Origin: Rhodobacter capsulatus
Lineage (GTDB): Bacteria; Pseudomonadota; Alphaproteobacteria; Rhodobacterales; Rhodobacteraceae
Length of the DNA: 64,000 nt
Reading direction: 5' to 3'
Assembly: GCF_003254295.1 (NCBI RefSeq)
Contig: NZ_QKZO01000002.1
Span: 78,593 to 142,592, forward strand
Every line of letters starts with the position of its first letter. The first letter of the stretch is position 1. Position numbers and translations under genes: made by a program. Below the pieces are notes generated by a model that saw only the letters and a program-made list of their open reading frames with translations, had not been told where the DNA came from and ran no database searches. Of the stretch, positions 32,868-40,358 are shown one piece after another.

Positions 32868-32951
32868 CTCTTGCTCCCATGATGCCAGAAGGCCGGGTTT
32901 CCGGCCGATGATGAAGCCTAGCATGGGGCCGCGGGCCTGTCGGTGATCTCG

Positions 32952-33608
32952 TCACAAAGCCTCGGTCGCGGCGAGCCGGGCCAGCGCGGGCGCATCGCGC
33001 AGCTCGACCGCGCCGCGTTCCGTGCGCACCCAGCCGCGCCGCGCAAAGGCGTCAAGCCGACGCGACACCACCTCGCGCGCGGAGCCGATCTGCACCGCGA
33101 TCTCGGCATGGGTGGCATGAACCCGCCCGGCCTCGGCCCGCGCCACCAGCCAGCCCGCCAGACGGCTTTCGACCGACTGGAACGAGACCCGCTCCATCAG
33201 CCGGATCACCTCTTCCATCCGCAGCGCCATGGCGGCAAAGACAAGGCCGCGGAAGGCGGGGGAATTTTCCATCAGTTTCAGGAAGATGGCGCGCGGCACA
33301 AGGACAAGGCGGCTGGTCTGGGTGGTGATCGCCTCGCCGCTGTAGGCGGCCTCGCCCAAAAGGCCGAGCGTCGTCTGCACGCAGGTCTGCCCGGGTTCGA
33401 CCGCGTAAAGCAAGAGTTCGCGGCCATTCGCCCCGGTCAGGAAGACCTCGATCCTGCCATCGAGCATCAGAACGAAGCCCTGCACCGCATCGCCGGGGCG
33501 AAACAGCACGGTACCCTTCGGCACCTCGCCGGGCACGAGCGGCGCCAGCGCGGCACGGGCGGGGGCGTCAAGGCAGGCGAGCGCGGGGGAAGTGTCGATC
33601 CAGTCCAT
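32952..33608 (-). CDS. Crp/Fnr-family transcriptional regulator
   Basis: A 218-residue regulator with an N-terminal cyclic-nucleotide-binding-like beta barrel (about residues 20-115, FRPGDAVQGFVLMLDGRIEVFL), a dimerisation helix and a C-terminal winged helix (HAEIAVQIGSAREVVSRRLDAF at about 166-188). It lacks the N-terminal Cys cluster of oxygen-sensing FNR (cysteines only near residues 12 and 76), so it is not an iron-sulfur sensor of the FnrL type. The effector is unknown. The adjacent DUF2892 gene is the most likely target. The 53-bp gap to mmsB shows no terminator. Confidence 0.9.
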   Translation of the reverse strand: MDWIDTSPALACLDAPARAALAPLVPGEVPKGTVLFRPGDAVQGFVLMLDGRIEVFLTGANGRELLLYAVEPGQTCVQTTLGLLGEAAYSGEAITTQTSRLVLVPRAIFLKLMENSPAFRGLVFAAMALRMEEVIRLMERVSFQSVESRLAGWLVARAEAGRVHATHAEIAVQIGSAREVVSRRLDAFARRGWVRTERGAVELRDAPALARLAATEAL

Positions 33609-33661
33609 GCGTCTTATCTAATCACCCCCCCGCCCCGTGCAAGCGCCCCGGGGTGAGGCGC

Positions 33662-34534
33662 TCAGCCGCGGCTGCGCTTTTCAAACCGCGGCAGCATCGC
33701 GGAAAAGTCCAGGCCGCGGCCGTCCTCCTCCTCGACGAAGCGGGCGTAAAGCGCCGCGGCCAGTTCGCCCATCGGCGTGTCGGCATCCGCGCCCGTCGCC
33801 GCCTGCTGGCTCAGCCGCAGATCCTTCAGCATCAGCTCCGCCGCGAAACCGGGCTTGTAACCGTTGTCCGCCGGACTTTTCGGCCCGATCCCGGGCGCGG
33901 GGCAATAGGCGTTCATCACCCAGCTGTAGCCGGACGAGGTCGAGACCACGTCGAACATCTTGCCCCGGTCGAGCCCGAGCTTGTCGGCCAGCGCAAAGGC
34001 CTCGCAGGTGGCGATCATGGTGACGCCCAGGATCATGTTATTGCAGATCTTCGCGGCTTGGCCCGCGCCGGAGGCGCCGCAATGCACGGCCTTCTGCCCC
34101 ATCACCTCGAAGAGCGGCTGCACCGTGGCAAAGGCCGCGTCGGAGCCCCCGACCATGAAGGTGAGCGTGCCCGCGCTCGCCCCGCCGACGCCGCCCGAAA
34201 CCGGCGCATCGAGCGCCCCCATCCCCGCCGATGCCGCCTTGGCCGCCACGGCGCGGGCGCTTTCGACATCGACGGTCGAGCAATCGCAGAGCACCGCGCC
34301 TTGCGTCATCGCCGCCAGCGCCTCGTCGGCCACCGCGCGCAGGATCGCGCCATTGGGCAGCATGGTGATCACCACTTCGGCGCCCTGCACCGCCTCGGCG
34401 ATGCTTTTGGCCGGGTCGACGCCTTCGGGCGCGGGGGCGGCAAGGTCGAAGCCCGTCACCGCATGGCCCGCCCTGGCCAGATTGGCCGCCATCGGCGCGC
34501 CCATGTTCCCAAGTCCGATGAAACCGATTTTCAT
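33662..34534 (-). CDS. mmsB: 3-hydroxyisobutyrate dehydrogenase
   Basis: MmsB, 290 residues, oxidises 3-hydroxyisobutyrate to methylmalonate semialdehyde with NAD+ in valine breakdown. The dinucleotide fold is IGFIGLGNMGAPMAANLARAGH, the substrate-binding block is DAPVSGGVGGASAGTL and the catalytic Lys lies in GAGQAAKICNNM. It is the last gene of the mmsA-acd-hydrolase-mmsB set, 30 bp after the hydrolase. ATG 34534 follows GGGAGAAAAC. Confidence 0.93.
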   Translation of the reverse strand: MKIGFIGLGNMGAPMAANLARAGHAVTGFDLAAPAPEGVDPAKSIAEAVQGAEVVITMLPNGAILRAVADEALAAMTQGAVLCDCSTVDVESARAVAAKAASAGMGALDAPVSGGVGGASAGTLTFMVGGSDAAFATVQPLFEVMGQKAVHCGASGAGQAAKICNNMILGVTMIATCEAFALADKLGLDRGKMFDVVSTSSGYSWVMNAYCPAPGIGPKSPADNGYKPGFAAELMLKDLRLSQQAATGADADTPMGELAAALYARFVEEEDGRGLDFSAMLPRFEKRSRG

Positions 34535-34564
34535 GTTTTCTCCCAAGGATTTGTGACGCGATCT

Positions 34565-35605
34565 TCAGGCGTCGAAAGGAATTTCCCAGCCCGCGGGCAG
34601 GGGGGCGAGCAGCTCGGCCAGCAGCGGCTCGGGCAGGGTCTCGAGGCTGTAGCGCCAGTTCGGCTTGCGGTCCTTGTCGATGATCTGCGCCCGCACGCCT
34701 TCCAGAAATTCCGCCTTTTCGACCGCGCGCAGGGTAAAGCGGAACTCGTTTGAAAGCGCGTCGCGGATCGTCGGCGTCGCCCGGGTCATGCGGATCAGCC
34801 GCAGCGTCGCCTCGGCCGAAAGCGCCGAGACCCGGCGCAGGGTGGTGGCCGTTTCCTGCGCGAAATCGCCTTGCATCCGGTCAAGGGTTCCGACGATTTC
34901 GCGCAGGCTTCCCCCGCCGAAAGCCGCGTCGATCTCGGGGCGGAGATCGGCCAGACGGCCCTTTTGCGCGGGGGCAAGCTGTTTCGGCAGGCAGCCGGGA
35001 TCGCCGGTCTCGGTGATCTGCGCGATCAGCCCGGGCCAGTCCGCCTCGGGGATGTAAAGATCGGCAAAGCCCGCATAAAGCGCGTCCGCCGCGGCGATGC
35101 GCCCGCCGGTCAGGCCCAGATATTCGCCGATCCGCCCCGGGGCGAGGGCAAGGATCAAGGTGCCGCCCACATCCGGGATCAGGCCGATACCGGTTTCGGG
35201 CATGGCGATCTGCGTCGTGTCGCCAACGATGCGGTGGCGCGCGTGGCCGCCGATGCCGACGCCGCCGCCCATGACGAAGCCCTGCATGAAGGCCAGGATC
35301 GGCTTTTCATAGTCCTTGATCCGCGCGTTCAGCCGGTATTCGGACCGCCAGAACCGCGGCCCGATCTCGAAATCGCCTTCCTTGCCAAGGTGATAGATCG
35401 TGGCAATGTCGCCGCCCGCACAAAAGGCGCGCGGCCCTTCGGCGTCGATGATCACGACCTGAACGGCCGGATCATGACGCCAGTCTGCGAGGGCTTTTTC
35501 GATCGCCGCCGCCATGTCGTGATCCAGCGCATTGAGCGCCGCGGGGCGGTTGAAGGTGATGCGGCCTGCGCGGCCCTCCTTGCGGGCCAGGATCCAGTCG
35601 GTCAT
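34565..35605 (-). CDS. 3-hydroxyisobutyryl-CoA hydrolase
   Basis: A 346-residue crotonase-fold enzyme of the HIBCH type, which releases 3-hydroxyisobutyrate from its CoA ester in valine degradation. Seen: RPAALNALDHDM near the N-terminus, the oxyanion segments GPRAFCAGGDI and GFVMGGGVGIGGHARHRI, and the catalytic acid region MPETGIGLIPDVGGT. The length fits HIBCH (about 345) rather than simple enoyl-CoA hydratases (about 260). Its start overlaps the acyl-CoA dehydrogenase stop by 4 bp and mmsB follows, which supports the assignment. Confidence 0.9.
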   Translation of the reverse strand: MTDWILARKEGRAGRITFNRPAALNALDHDMAAAIEKALADWRHDPAVQVVIIDAEGPRAFCAGGDIATIYHLGKEGDFEIGPRFWRSEYRLNARIKDYEKPILAFMQGFVMGGGVGIGGHARHRIVGDTTQIAMPETGIGLIPDVGGTLILALAPGRIGEYLGLTGGRIAAADALYAGFADLYIPEADWPGLIAQITETGDPGCLPKQLAPAQKGRLADLRPEIDAAFGGGSLREIVGTLDRMQGDFAQETATTLRRVSALSAEATLRLIRMTRATPTIRDALSNEFRFTLRAVEKAEFLEGVRAQIIDKDRKPNWRYSLETLPEPLLAELLAPLPAGWEIPFDA

Positions 35606-36750
35606 CGGTCGCGCTCCGCCATCAGGCTGCGGGTGATGATCAACCGCATGATTTCATTGGTGCCTTCGAGGATCTGATGGACGCGCAGATCACGCACCAG
35701 CTTTTCGATGCCGTAATCGGCCAGATAGCCGTAGCCGCCATGCAGCTGCAGGCATTGGTTGGCGACGTCAAAGGCCGCGTCGGTGACGTAGAGTTTCGCC
35801 ATGGCACAGAATTTCGTCGCGTCCGGGGTGGCGTGATCGAGCTTCCAGGCCGCCTGCCGCAGGAAGATCCGCGCCGATTGCAGCTTGACCTCCTGCTCCG
35901 CCAGCCGGAATTGCAGCGCCTGAAACTGGTCAAGCGACTGGCCAAAGGCCTTGCGCTCGCCCATGTAGCGCAAAGTCGCGTCAAACGCCGCCTGCGCCCC
36001 CCCCAAAGCCGAGGCCGCGATATTGAGCCGCCCGCCATCGAGCCCCGCCATCGCATAGGCAAAACCCTTGCCCTCGACCCCCACAAGGTTCTCGGCCGGG
36101 ATCATGCAATCGTCGAAATTCACCTGCGCGGTGGGTTGCGCCCGCCAGCCCATCTTGTCCTCAAGCCCGCCAAAGGACAGCCCCTTTGTCCCCGCCGCGA
36201 CCACCACGGTCGAGATGCCCTTCGGGCCGTCCCCCCCGGTGCGCACCATGGTCACATAGGCATCCGAATAGCCGCCGCCCGAGATGAAGGCCTTGGTGCC
36301 ATTGAGCTTGTAACCGCCCGGCACGGGTTCGGCCCGGGTGCGCAAGGCGGCGGCGTCCGAGCCCGAGCCGGGTTCGGTCAGGCAATAGGAAAAGATCGTC
36401 TCCATGCTGCACAGCTTCGGCAGGAGCCGGGCCTTCATCTCCGGGCTGCCGAATTTGTCGATCATGCCGCCGCACATGTTGTGGATCGACAGGAACGAGC
36501 CCACCGCCGGGCAGGCCATCGCCAAGGCCTCGAAGACCAGCGTCGCATCGAGCCGGCTCAGTCCCGAGCCGCCGTAATCCTCGGAAACATAGAGGCCGCC
36601 CAGCCCCAGCGCCGCCACCTTGGGCCACAGATCGCGCGGGATCGTGCCCGCCGCCTCCCAGGCGCGGGCCTGCGGGGCGATCTGCTCCTGCCCGAAGGCG
36701 AAGGCCATGTCAAAGATGGCCTGTTGCTCCTCGCTCAACGCGAAATCCAT
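35602..36750 (-). CDS. Acyl-CoA dehydrogenase (probable isobutyryl-CoA dehydrogenase)
   Basis: A 382-residue FAD acyl-CoA dehydrogenase that should convert isobutyryl-CoA to methacrylyl-CoA, given its place in the valine cluster. Family blocks are YCLTEPGSGSDAAALRTRAE (FAD/substrate), MGWRAQPTAQVNFDDC, GERKAFGQSLDQFQALQFRLA, and the C-terminal HQILEGTNEIMRLIITR with the catalytic Glu. ATG 36750 follows GGAGGGGCGC; the frame continues 22 codons upstream without homology. A CCTTGCA-N7-TGCAAGG palindrome lies about 50 bp upstream. No enoyl-CoA hydratase for methacrylyl-CoA is in the cluster. Confidence 0.9.
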   Translation of the reverse strand: MDFALSEEQQAIFDMAFAFGQEQIAPQARAWEAAGTIPRDLWPKVAALGLGGLYVSEDYGGSGLSRLDATLVFEALAMACPAVGSFLSIHNMCGGMIDKFGSPEMKARLLPKLCSMETIFSYCLTEPGSGSDAAALRTRAEPVPGGYKLNGTKAFISGGGYSDAYVTMVRTGGDGPKGISTVVVAAGTKGLSFGGLEDKMGWRAQPTAQVNFDDCMIPAENLVGVEGKGFAYAMAGLDGGRLNIAASALGGAQAAFDATLRYMGERKAFGQSLDQFQALQFRLAEQEVKLQSARIFLRQAAWKLDHATPDATKFCAMAKLYVTDAAFDVANQCLQLHGGYGYLADYGIEKLVRDLRVHQILEGTNEIMRLIITRSLMAERDR

Positions 36751-36797
36751 GCGCCCCTCCCAAACCGCGTGAATTGAACATCTGTTTAATTTCGAAT

Positions 36798-36818
36798 CCT
36801 TGCACGAATTTTGCAAGG
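36798..36818. promoter_or_regulatory. Candidate operator before the acyl-CoA dehydrogenase gene
   Basis: Perfect 7-bp palindrome CCTTGCA-N7-TGCAAGG, 48 bp upstream of the dehydrogenase ATG. Its half-site TTGCA/TGCAA is shared with the operator upstream of mmsA (38544-38559), which suggests a common regulator. Confidence 0.55.
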
Positions 36819-36823
36819 GAAGG

Positions 36824-36957
36824 GGGAGGGGCGCTGCCCCTCTTGGCCTGCGGCCAATTCACCCCGAGGTATTTCGGGCAAGATGAAGCCATGGGCTTTT
36901 TCTTGGCGCAAATACGCCTCTGGCCCGAAGGGCAAGCCGCGCCTTTGGCGCGGCCCC
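36824..36957. repeat. Dispersed CAAATA-type inverted repeat, copy 4
   Basis: Between mmsA and the acyl-CoA dehydrogenase gene. Components in order: GAGGGGC-GCT-GCCCCTC, TTGGCC-TGC-GGCCAA, ACCCCGAGGTATTTCGGGC with AAGATGAAG (minus-oriented half copy), TTTTTCTTGGCG with CAAATACGCC (second half copy of another subtype), and CCGCGCC-TTT-GGCGCGG. Two subtypes are combined here. Confidence 0.78.
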
Positions 36958-36967
36958 CGTGTCCGGG

Positions 36968-38467
36968 TCAGTCGAGCGCCTTGAAGTTCAAGGCGACGCC
37001 GTCCTTGATCCCCGAGAACCAGCGCGCGGTGACCGTTTTCGTCTTCGTGTAGAAGCGGAAGGCGTCGGGGCCGTATTGGTTCAGATCGCCGAAGGCCGAT
37101 TTCTTCCAGCCGCCGAAGGTGTAGTAGGACAGCGGCACCGGGATCGGGAAGTTGATGCCGACCATGCCGACATTGACGCGGCTGGCGAAATCGCGCGCGG
37201 TGTCGCCGTCGGCGGTGAAGATCGCCGTGCCGTTGCCGTAGTCATTGTCGATCACCAGCTTCAGCGCGTCCTCGTAGGTCTCGGCGCGCACGACGCTCAG
37301 CACCGGGCCGAAGATCTCCTGCTTGTAGATCTCCATCTCGGGCGTCACCGCGTCAAAGAGGGTCGGGCCGACGTAATAGCCGTTTTCATAGCCCTGGATC
37401 TTCAGCCCGCGCCCGTCGACGACCAGCTTCGCGCCCTGCTCGACGCCCGAGGTGATCAGCCCCTCGATCCGGTCTTTCGCCTGCTGCGTGATCACCGGCC
37501 CGAAATCGACATCGGCGCCGCCCGTGTAGGGACCGACCTTCAGCTTCTCGATCTTCGGGATCAGCCGCGAGATCAGCGCCTCGGCCGTGCCCTTGCCCAC
37601 CGGCACCGCGACCGAGATCGCCATGCAGCGTTCCCCGGCCGCGCCGTAGCCCGCGCCCACCAGCGCATCGGCGGCCTTGTCCATGTCGGCATCGGGCATG
37701 ATCAGCATGTGGTTTTTCGCGCCGCCAAAGCACTGCGCGCGTTTGCCATTCGCACAGGCGCGGCCATAGATATATTGCGCGATCGGCGTCGAGCCGACAA
37801 AGCCCACCGCCTGCACGGTGTCGTTGTCAAGGATCGCATCGACCGCTTCCTTGTCGCCGTTCACCACCTGCAGCACGCCATCGGGCAGGCCCGCTTCCTT
37901 GGCCAGTTCCGCCAGACGCAGCGCGGTCGAGGGGCAGCGTTCCGAGGGTTTCAGGATCATCGCATTGCCCGCCGACAGCGCCGGGCCCATCTTCCACAGC
38001 GGGATCATGGCGGGGAAGTTGAACGGCGTGATCCCCGCGACGACGCCAAGCGGCTGGCGCATCGCATAGATGTCGATGCCCGGTCCCGCGCCATCGGTAT
38101 ATTCGCCCTTCAGCAGTGCCGGGGCGCCCATGCAGACCTCGATCACCTCAAGGCCGCGTTGCACGTCGCCACGGCCATCGGCCAGCACCTTGCCATGCTC
38201 GACCGAGACAAGCTCCGCCAGCTCGTCCATATGCGTGTTGATCAGATCGGCGAATTTCATCATCACCCGGGCGCGGCGCTGCGGGTTCGTCGCGGCCCAG
38301 CCCGGCTGGGCGCGTTCGGCGGCGGCGACGGCGGCGTCAAGCTCGGCCTTGCTCGCCAGCGCCACGCGCGCGCGCACTTCGCCCGTGGCCGGGTTCATCA
38401 CCTCGGCGAACCGGCCCGAGCTGCCCGCGACCATCTTGCCGTCGATCCAGTGTCCGATCTCTTTCAT
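36968..38467 (-). CDS. mmsA: Methylmalonate-semialdehyde dehydrogenase (CoA-acylating)
   Basis: MmsA, 499 residues, converts methylmalonate semialdehyde to propionyl-CoA in valine (and myo-inositol) breakdown. Seen: GHWIDGKMVAGSSGR at the N-terminus, TPFNFPAMIPLWKMGPALSAGNA (cofactor site), VGFVGSTPIAQYIY, the catalytic Cys in GAAGERCMAISVAV and PIPVPLSYYTFGGWKKSAFGDL at the C-terminus. The length fits the family. ATG 38467 follows GGGAGGATAGA. It is the first gene of the minus-strand valine cluster and is divergent from a LysR gene with 102 bp between. The resulting propionyl-CoA must be handled by enzymes encoded elsewhere. Confidence 0.95.
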   Translation of the reverse strand: MKEIGHWIDGKMVAGSSGRFAEVMNPATGEVRARVALASKAELDAAVAAAERAQPGWAATNPQRRARVMMKFADLINTHMDELAELVSVEHGKVLADGRGDVQRGLEVIEVCMGAPALLKGEYTDGAGPGIDIYAMRQPLGVVAGITPFNFPAMIPLWKMGPALSAGNAMILKPSERCPSTALRLAELAKEAGLPDGVLQVVNGDKEAVDAILDNDTVQAVGFVGSTPIAQYIYGRACANGKRAQCFGGAKNHMLIMPDADMDKAADALVGAGYGAAGERCMAISVAVPVGKGTAEALISRLIPKIEKLKVGPYTGGADVDFGPVITQQAKDRIEGLITSGVEQGAKLVVDGRGLKIQGYENGYYVGPTLFDAVTPEMEIYKQEIFGPVLSVVRAETYEDALKLVIDNDYGNGTAIFTADGDTARDFASRVNVGMVGINFPIPVPLSYYTFGGWKKSAFGDLNQYGPDAFRFYTKTKTVTARWFSGIKDGVALNFKALD

Positions 38468-38533
38468 TCTATCCTCCCTGACAGGTTTGCGCCATATTAC
38501 CCTTGCGAAAATGCCGCCAAAAGAGGAAGTCAG

Positions 38534-38559
38534 GCAAAAGCGTTTTGCATAATTGCAAA
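38534..38559. promoter_or_regulatory. Overlapping operators in the mmsA-lysR divergent region
   Basis: Two overlapping palindromes: GCAAAA-GCG-TTTTGC (38534-38548) and TTTGCA-TAAT-TGCAAA (38544-38559). The second fits a LysR-type T-N11-A site; the TTTGC half-site also resembles the TTTGCAAA motif of short-chain acyl-CoA regulators such as PccR in Rhodobacter sphaeroides. It lies 67-92 bp before mmsA and just before the lysR ATG. Confidence 0.65.
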
Positions 38560-38569
38560 GGGTGCGGCG

Positions 38570-39499
38570 ATGGACTGGGATGATCTGCGGGTGTTTCTGG
38601 CGGTGGCGCGGGCGGAAAGCCTGTCGGGCGCGGGCCGGGGGCTGAAATGCGATGCGGCGACGGTGGGGCGGCGCGTGGCGCGGCTCGAGGAAGCGGTGGG
38701 CGCGAAGCTGTTTGCGAAATCGCCGCAGGGCTATGCGCTGACCGCCGAGGGGGCGCGGCTGATGCCGCATGCGGAAGCCGCCGAGGCGGCCTTTGCCGCC
38801 GCGACCGAGGAGCTTTCGGGCGCGGCGGGCCAGATCACCGGCCAGCTGCGCATCGGCGCGCCGGATGGCTGCGCAAATTACCTGCTGCCGCAGGTCTGCG
38901 CCGAGATCTGTGACGCGCATCCGGGGCTGGAGATCCAGATCGTTGCGCTGCCGCGGGTCTTCAACCTCTCGAAACGCGAGGCGGATATGGCGATTGCGGT
39001 GTCCCCGCCCTCGGCCGGGCGGCTGACGGTGCAGAAACTTGTCGACTATCAGCTGCATCTGGCCGGGCACGAGGCCTATCTGCGCCGCCATCCGCCGATC
39101 CTGGAACGCGCGCAGCTGAAGGGGCACCGGATCGTCGGCTATATTCCCGACATGATCTTCGACAAGGAACTGGATTATCTGGCGCAGACCGGGGCTTCGA
39201 CGGTGGAACTGGCGTCGAATTCGGTCTCGGTGCAGATGCAGATGCTGCGGGCGGGGGCGGGCCTCGGCATCGTGCATGATTTCGCGCTGCCCTTCACGCC
39301 CGGTGTCGTGCGCGTTCTGCCCGATCAGATCGCGCTTTCCCGTGCGTTCTGGCTGATCCGGCATGCCGATGACCGCCGCTCGGAACGGCTCGACCGGCTG
39401 GCCGAGGCCTTGGGGCGGGGCATGCGGCGCGAGGTGGCGCGGCTTGAGGCGCTGGCCGCGGCGGGGGCGGGCCTGGGCTCGCCGACGCGGGCGCTGTGA
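38570..39499 (+). CDS. LysR-family transcriptional regulator
   Basis: A 309-residue LysR regulator. The N-terminal winged helix is MDWDDLRVFLAVARAESLSGAGRGL with the recognition segment CDAATVGRRVARLEEAVGAKLF; the C-terminal effector domain spans about residues 90-290. It is divergent from mmsA and overlaps the palindromes at 38534-38559, so it probably controls the valine cluster and itself. The usual MmsR of Pseudomonas is AraC-type, so this would be a different regulator. ATG 38570 is preceded by AAAGGGTGCGGCG. The C-terminal tail is Ala-rich. Confidence 0.9.
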   Translation: MDWDDLRVFLAVARAESLSGAGRGLKCDAATVGRRVARLEEAVGAKLFAKSPQGYALTAEGARLMPHAEAAEAAFAAATEELSGAAGQITGQLRIGAPDGCANYLLPQVCAEICDAHPGLEIQIVALPRVFNLSKREADMAIAVSPPSAGRLTVQKLVDYQLHLAGHEAYLRRHPPILERAQLKGHRIVGYIPDMIFDKELDYLAQTGASTVELASNSVSVQMQMLRAGAGLGIVHDFALPFTPGVVRVLPDQIALSRAFWLIRHADDRRSERLDRLAEALGRGMRREVARLEALAAAGAGLGSPTRAL

Positions 39500-39590
39500 C
39501 GCTGCGGCGCGGCAGGGGGTGCTTGCAAATTCCGCGCCGATGCTGTTGCGTGCGCTCACCTTTCGGTGACTGCGGTCTGAGGAGGACTGG

Positions 39591-40097
39591 ATGCGGATCG
39601 GCCTTTACCCCGGAACCTTCGACCCGGTGACGCTTGGGCATATCGACATCATCGAGCGCGCTTTGGCGCTGGTGGACCGTCTGGTGATCGGGGTGGCGAT
39701 CAACCGCGACAAGGGGCCGCTGTTTTCGCTCGAGGAGCGGGTGGGGATGCTGCAGGCCGAATGCGCGCCGATCACCGCGCGGCGCGGCGGCGAGATCGTC
39801 GTGCATCCGTTCGAAAACCTGCTGATCGATTGCGCCCGCGATGTCGGCGCGGGCGTGATCGTGCGCGGGCTGCGGGCGGTGGCGGATTTCGAATATGAAT
39901 TCCAGATGGTGGGCATGAACCGGGCGCTGGATGCGAGTGTCGAGACCGTGTTCCTGATGGCCGATGCGCGGCGACAGGCGATCGCCTCGAAGCTGGTGAA
40001 GGAAATCGCCCGGCTGGGCGGCGACGTGTCGAAATTCGTGACGCCCGCGGTGGCCGAGCGCCTGAGCGCGCGGCTGAGCCGCCAGGCCGCGCCGTGA
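39591..40097 (+). CDS. coaD: Phosphopantetheine adenylyltransferase
   Basis: CoaD, 168 residues, adenylates 4'-phosphopantetheine to dephospho-CoA. The nucleotidyltransferase motif is YPGTFDPVTLGHIDI (T/HxGH type) at residues 6-20; further family blocks are VIVRGLRAVADFEYEFQM and the ISSKLVKE-like block IASKLVKEIARLGGDV. ATG 39591 follows GAGGAGGACTGG. It is 91 bp after the LysR gene. A short hairpin TCACC-TTTC-GGTGA lies at 39556-39569 in the gap. The gene converges on purF over a large inverted repeat. Confidence 0.95.
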   Translation: MRIGLYPGTFDPVTLGHIDIIERALALVDRLVIGVAINRDKGPLFSLEERVGMLQAECAPITARRGGEIVVHPFENLLIDCARDVGAGVIVRGLRAVADFEYEFQMVGMNRALDASVETVFLMADARRQAIASKLVKEIARLGGDVSKFVTPAVAERLSARLSRQAAP

Positions 40098-40151
40098 CGG
40101 TGCAGATGACCGGCCATCGCCAGCCCGCGGATTTCGGCTGAGGGAAGAGTT

Positions 40152-40350
40152 TCGCCTCGGGCTTCGCCCGAGGCGACCCGCCGGGGGCTCCGCCCCCGGG
40201 CCCCCGGGATATTTGAAGCAAGGCGAAAGAGGACGGGCAAGCGCTTTCCGTCCGGCGTCGTGATGAAAATGGCCTTGTTTTTCCTTGGCAAAATACGCCG
40301 GGGGGGGGGCGGCGCCCCCCGCGGGTCGCCTCGGGCCTGCCCGAGGCGAA
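40152..40350. repeat. Dispersed inverted repeat, copy 5 (nested, bidirectional)
   Basis: About 200 bp between the convergent coaD and purF. The outer hairpins are the same at both ends: TCGCCTCGGGC-TTC-GCCCGAGGCGA (40152-40176) and TCGCCTCGGGC-CT-GCCCGAGGCGA (40326-40349). Inside are CCGGGGGC-TCC-GCCCCCGG, CCCCCGGGATATTTG with AAGGCGAAAG, and TTTTTCCTTGG with AAAATACGCCGGGGG. No gene is visible. Confidence 0.8.
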
Positions 40351-40358
40351 AGACCTTC

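Noticed and set aside
36968..39559. An 863-codon open frame on the minus strand covering mmsA and the region opposite the LysR gene
   Set aside because: The MmsA homology begins at ATG 38467 behind a good ribosome binding site; the extra N-terminal part is antisense to the well-supported LysR gene and is Arg-rich nonsense typical of GC-rich shadows.
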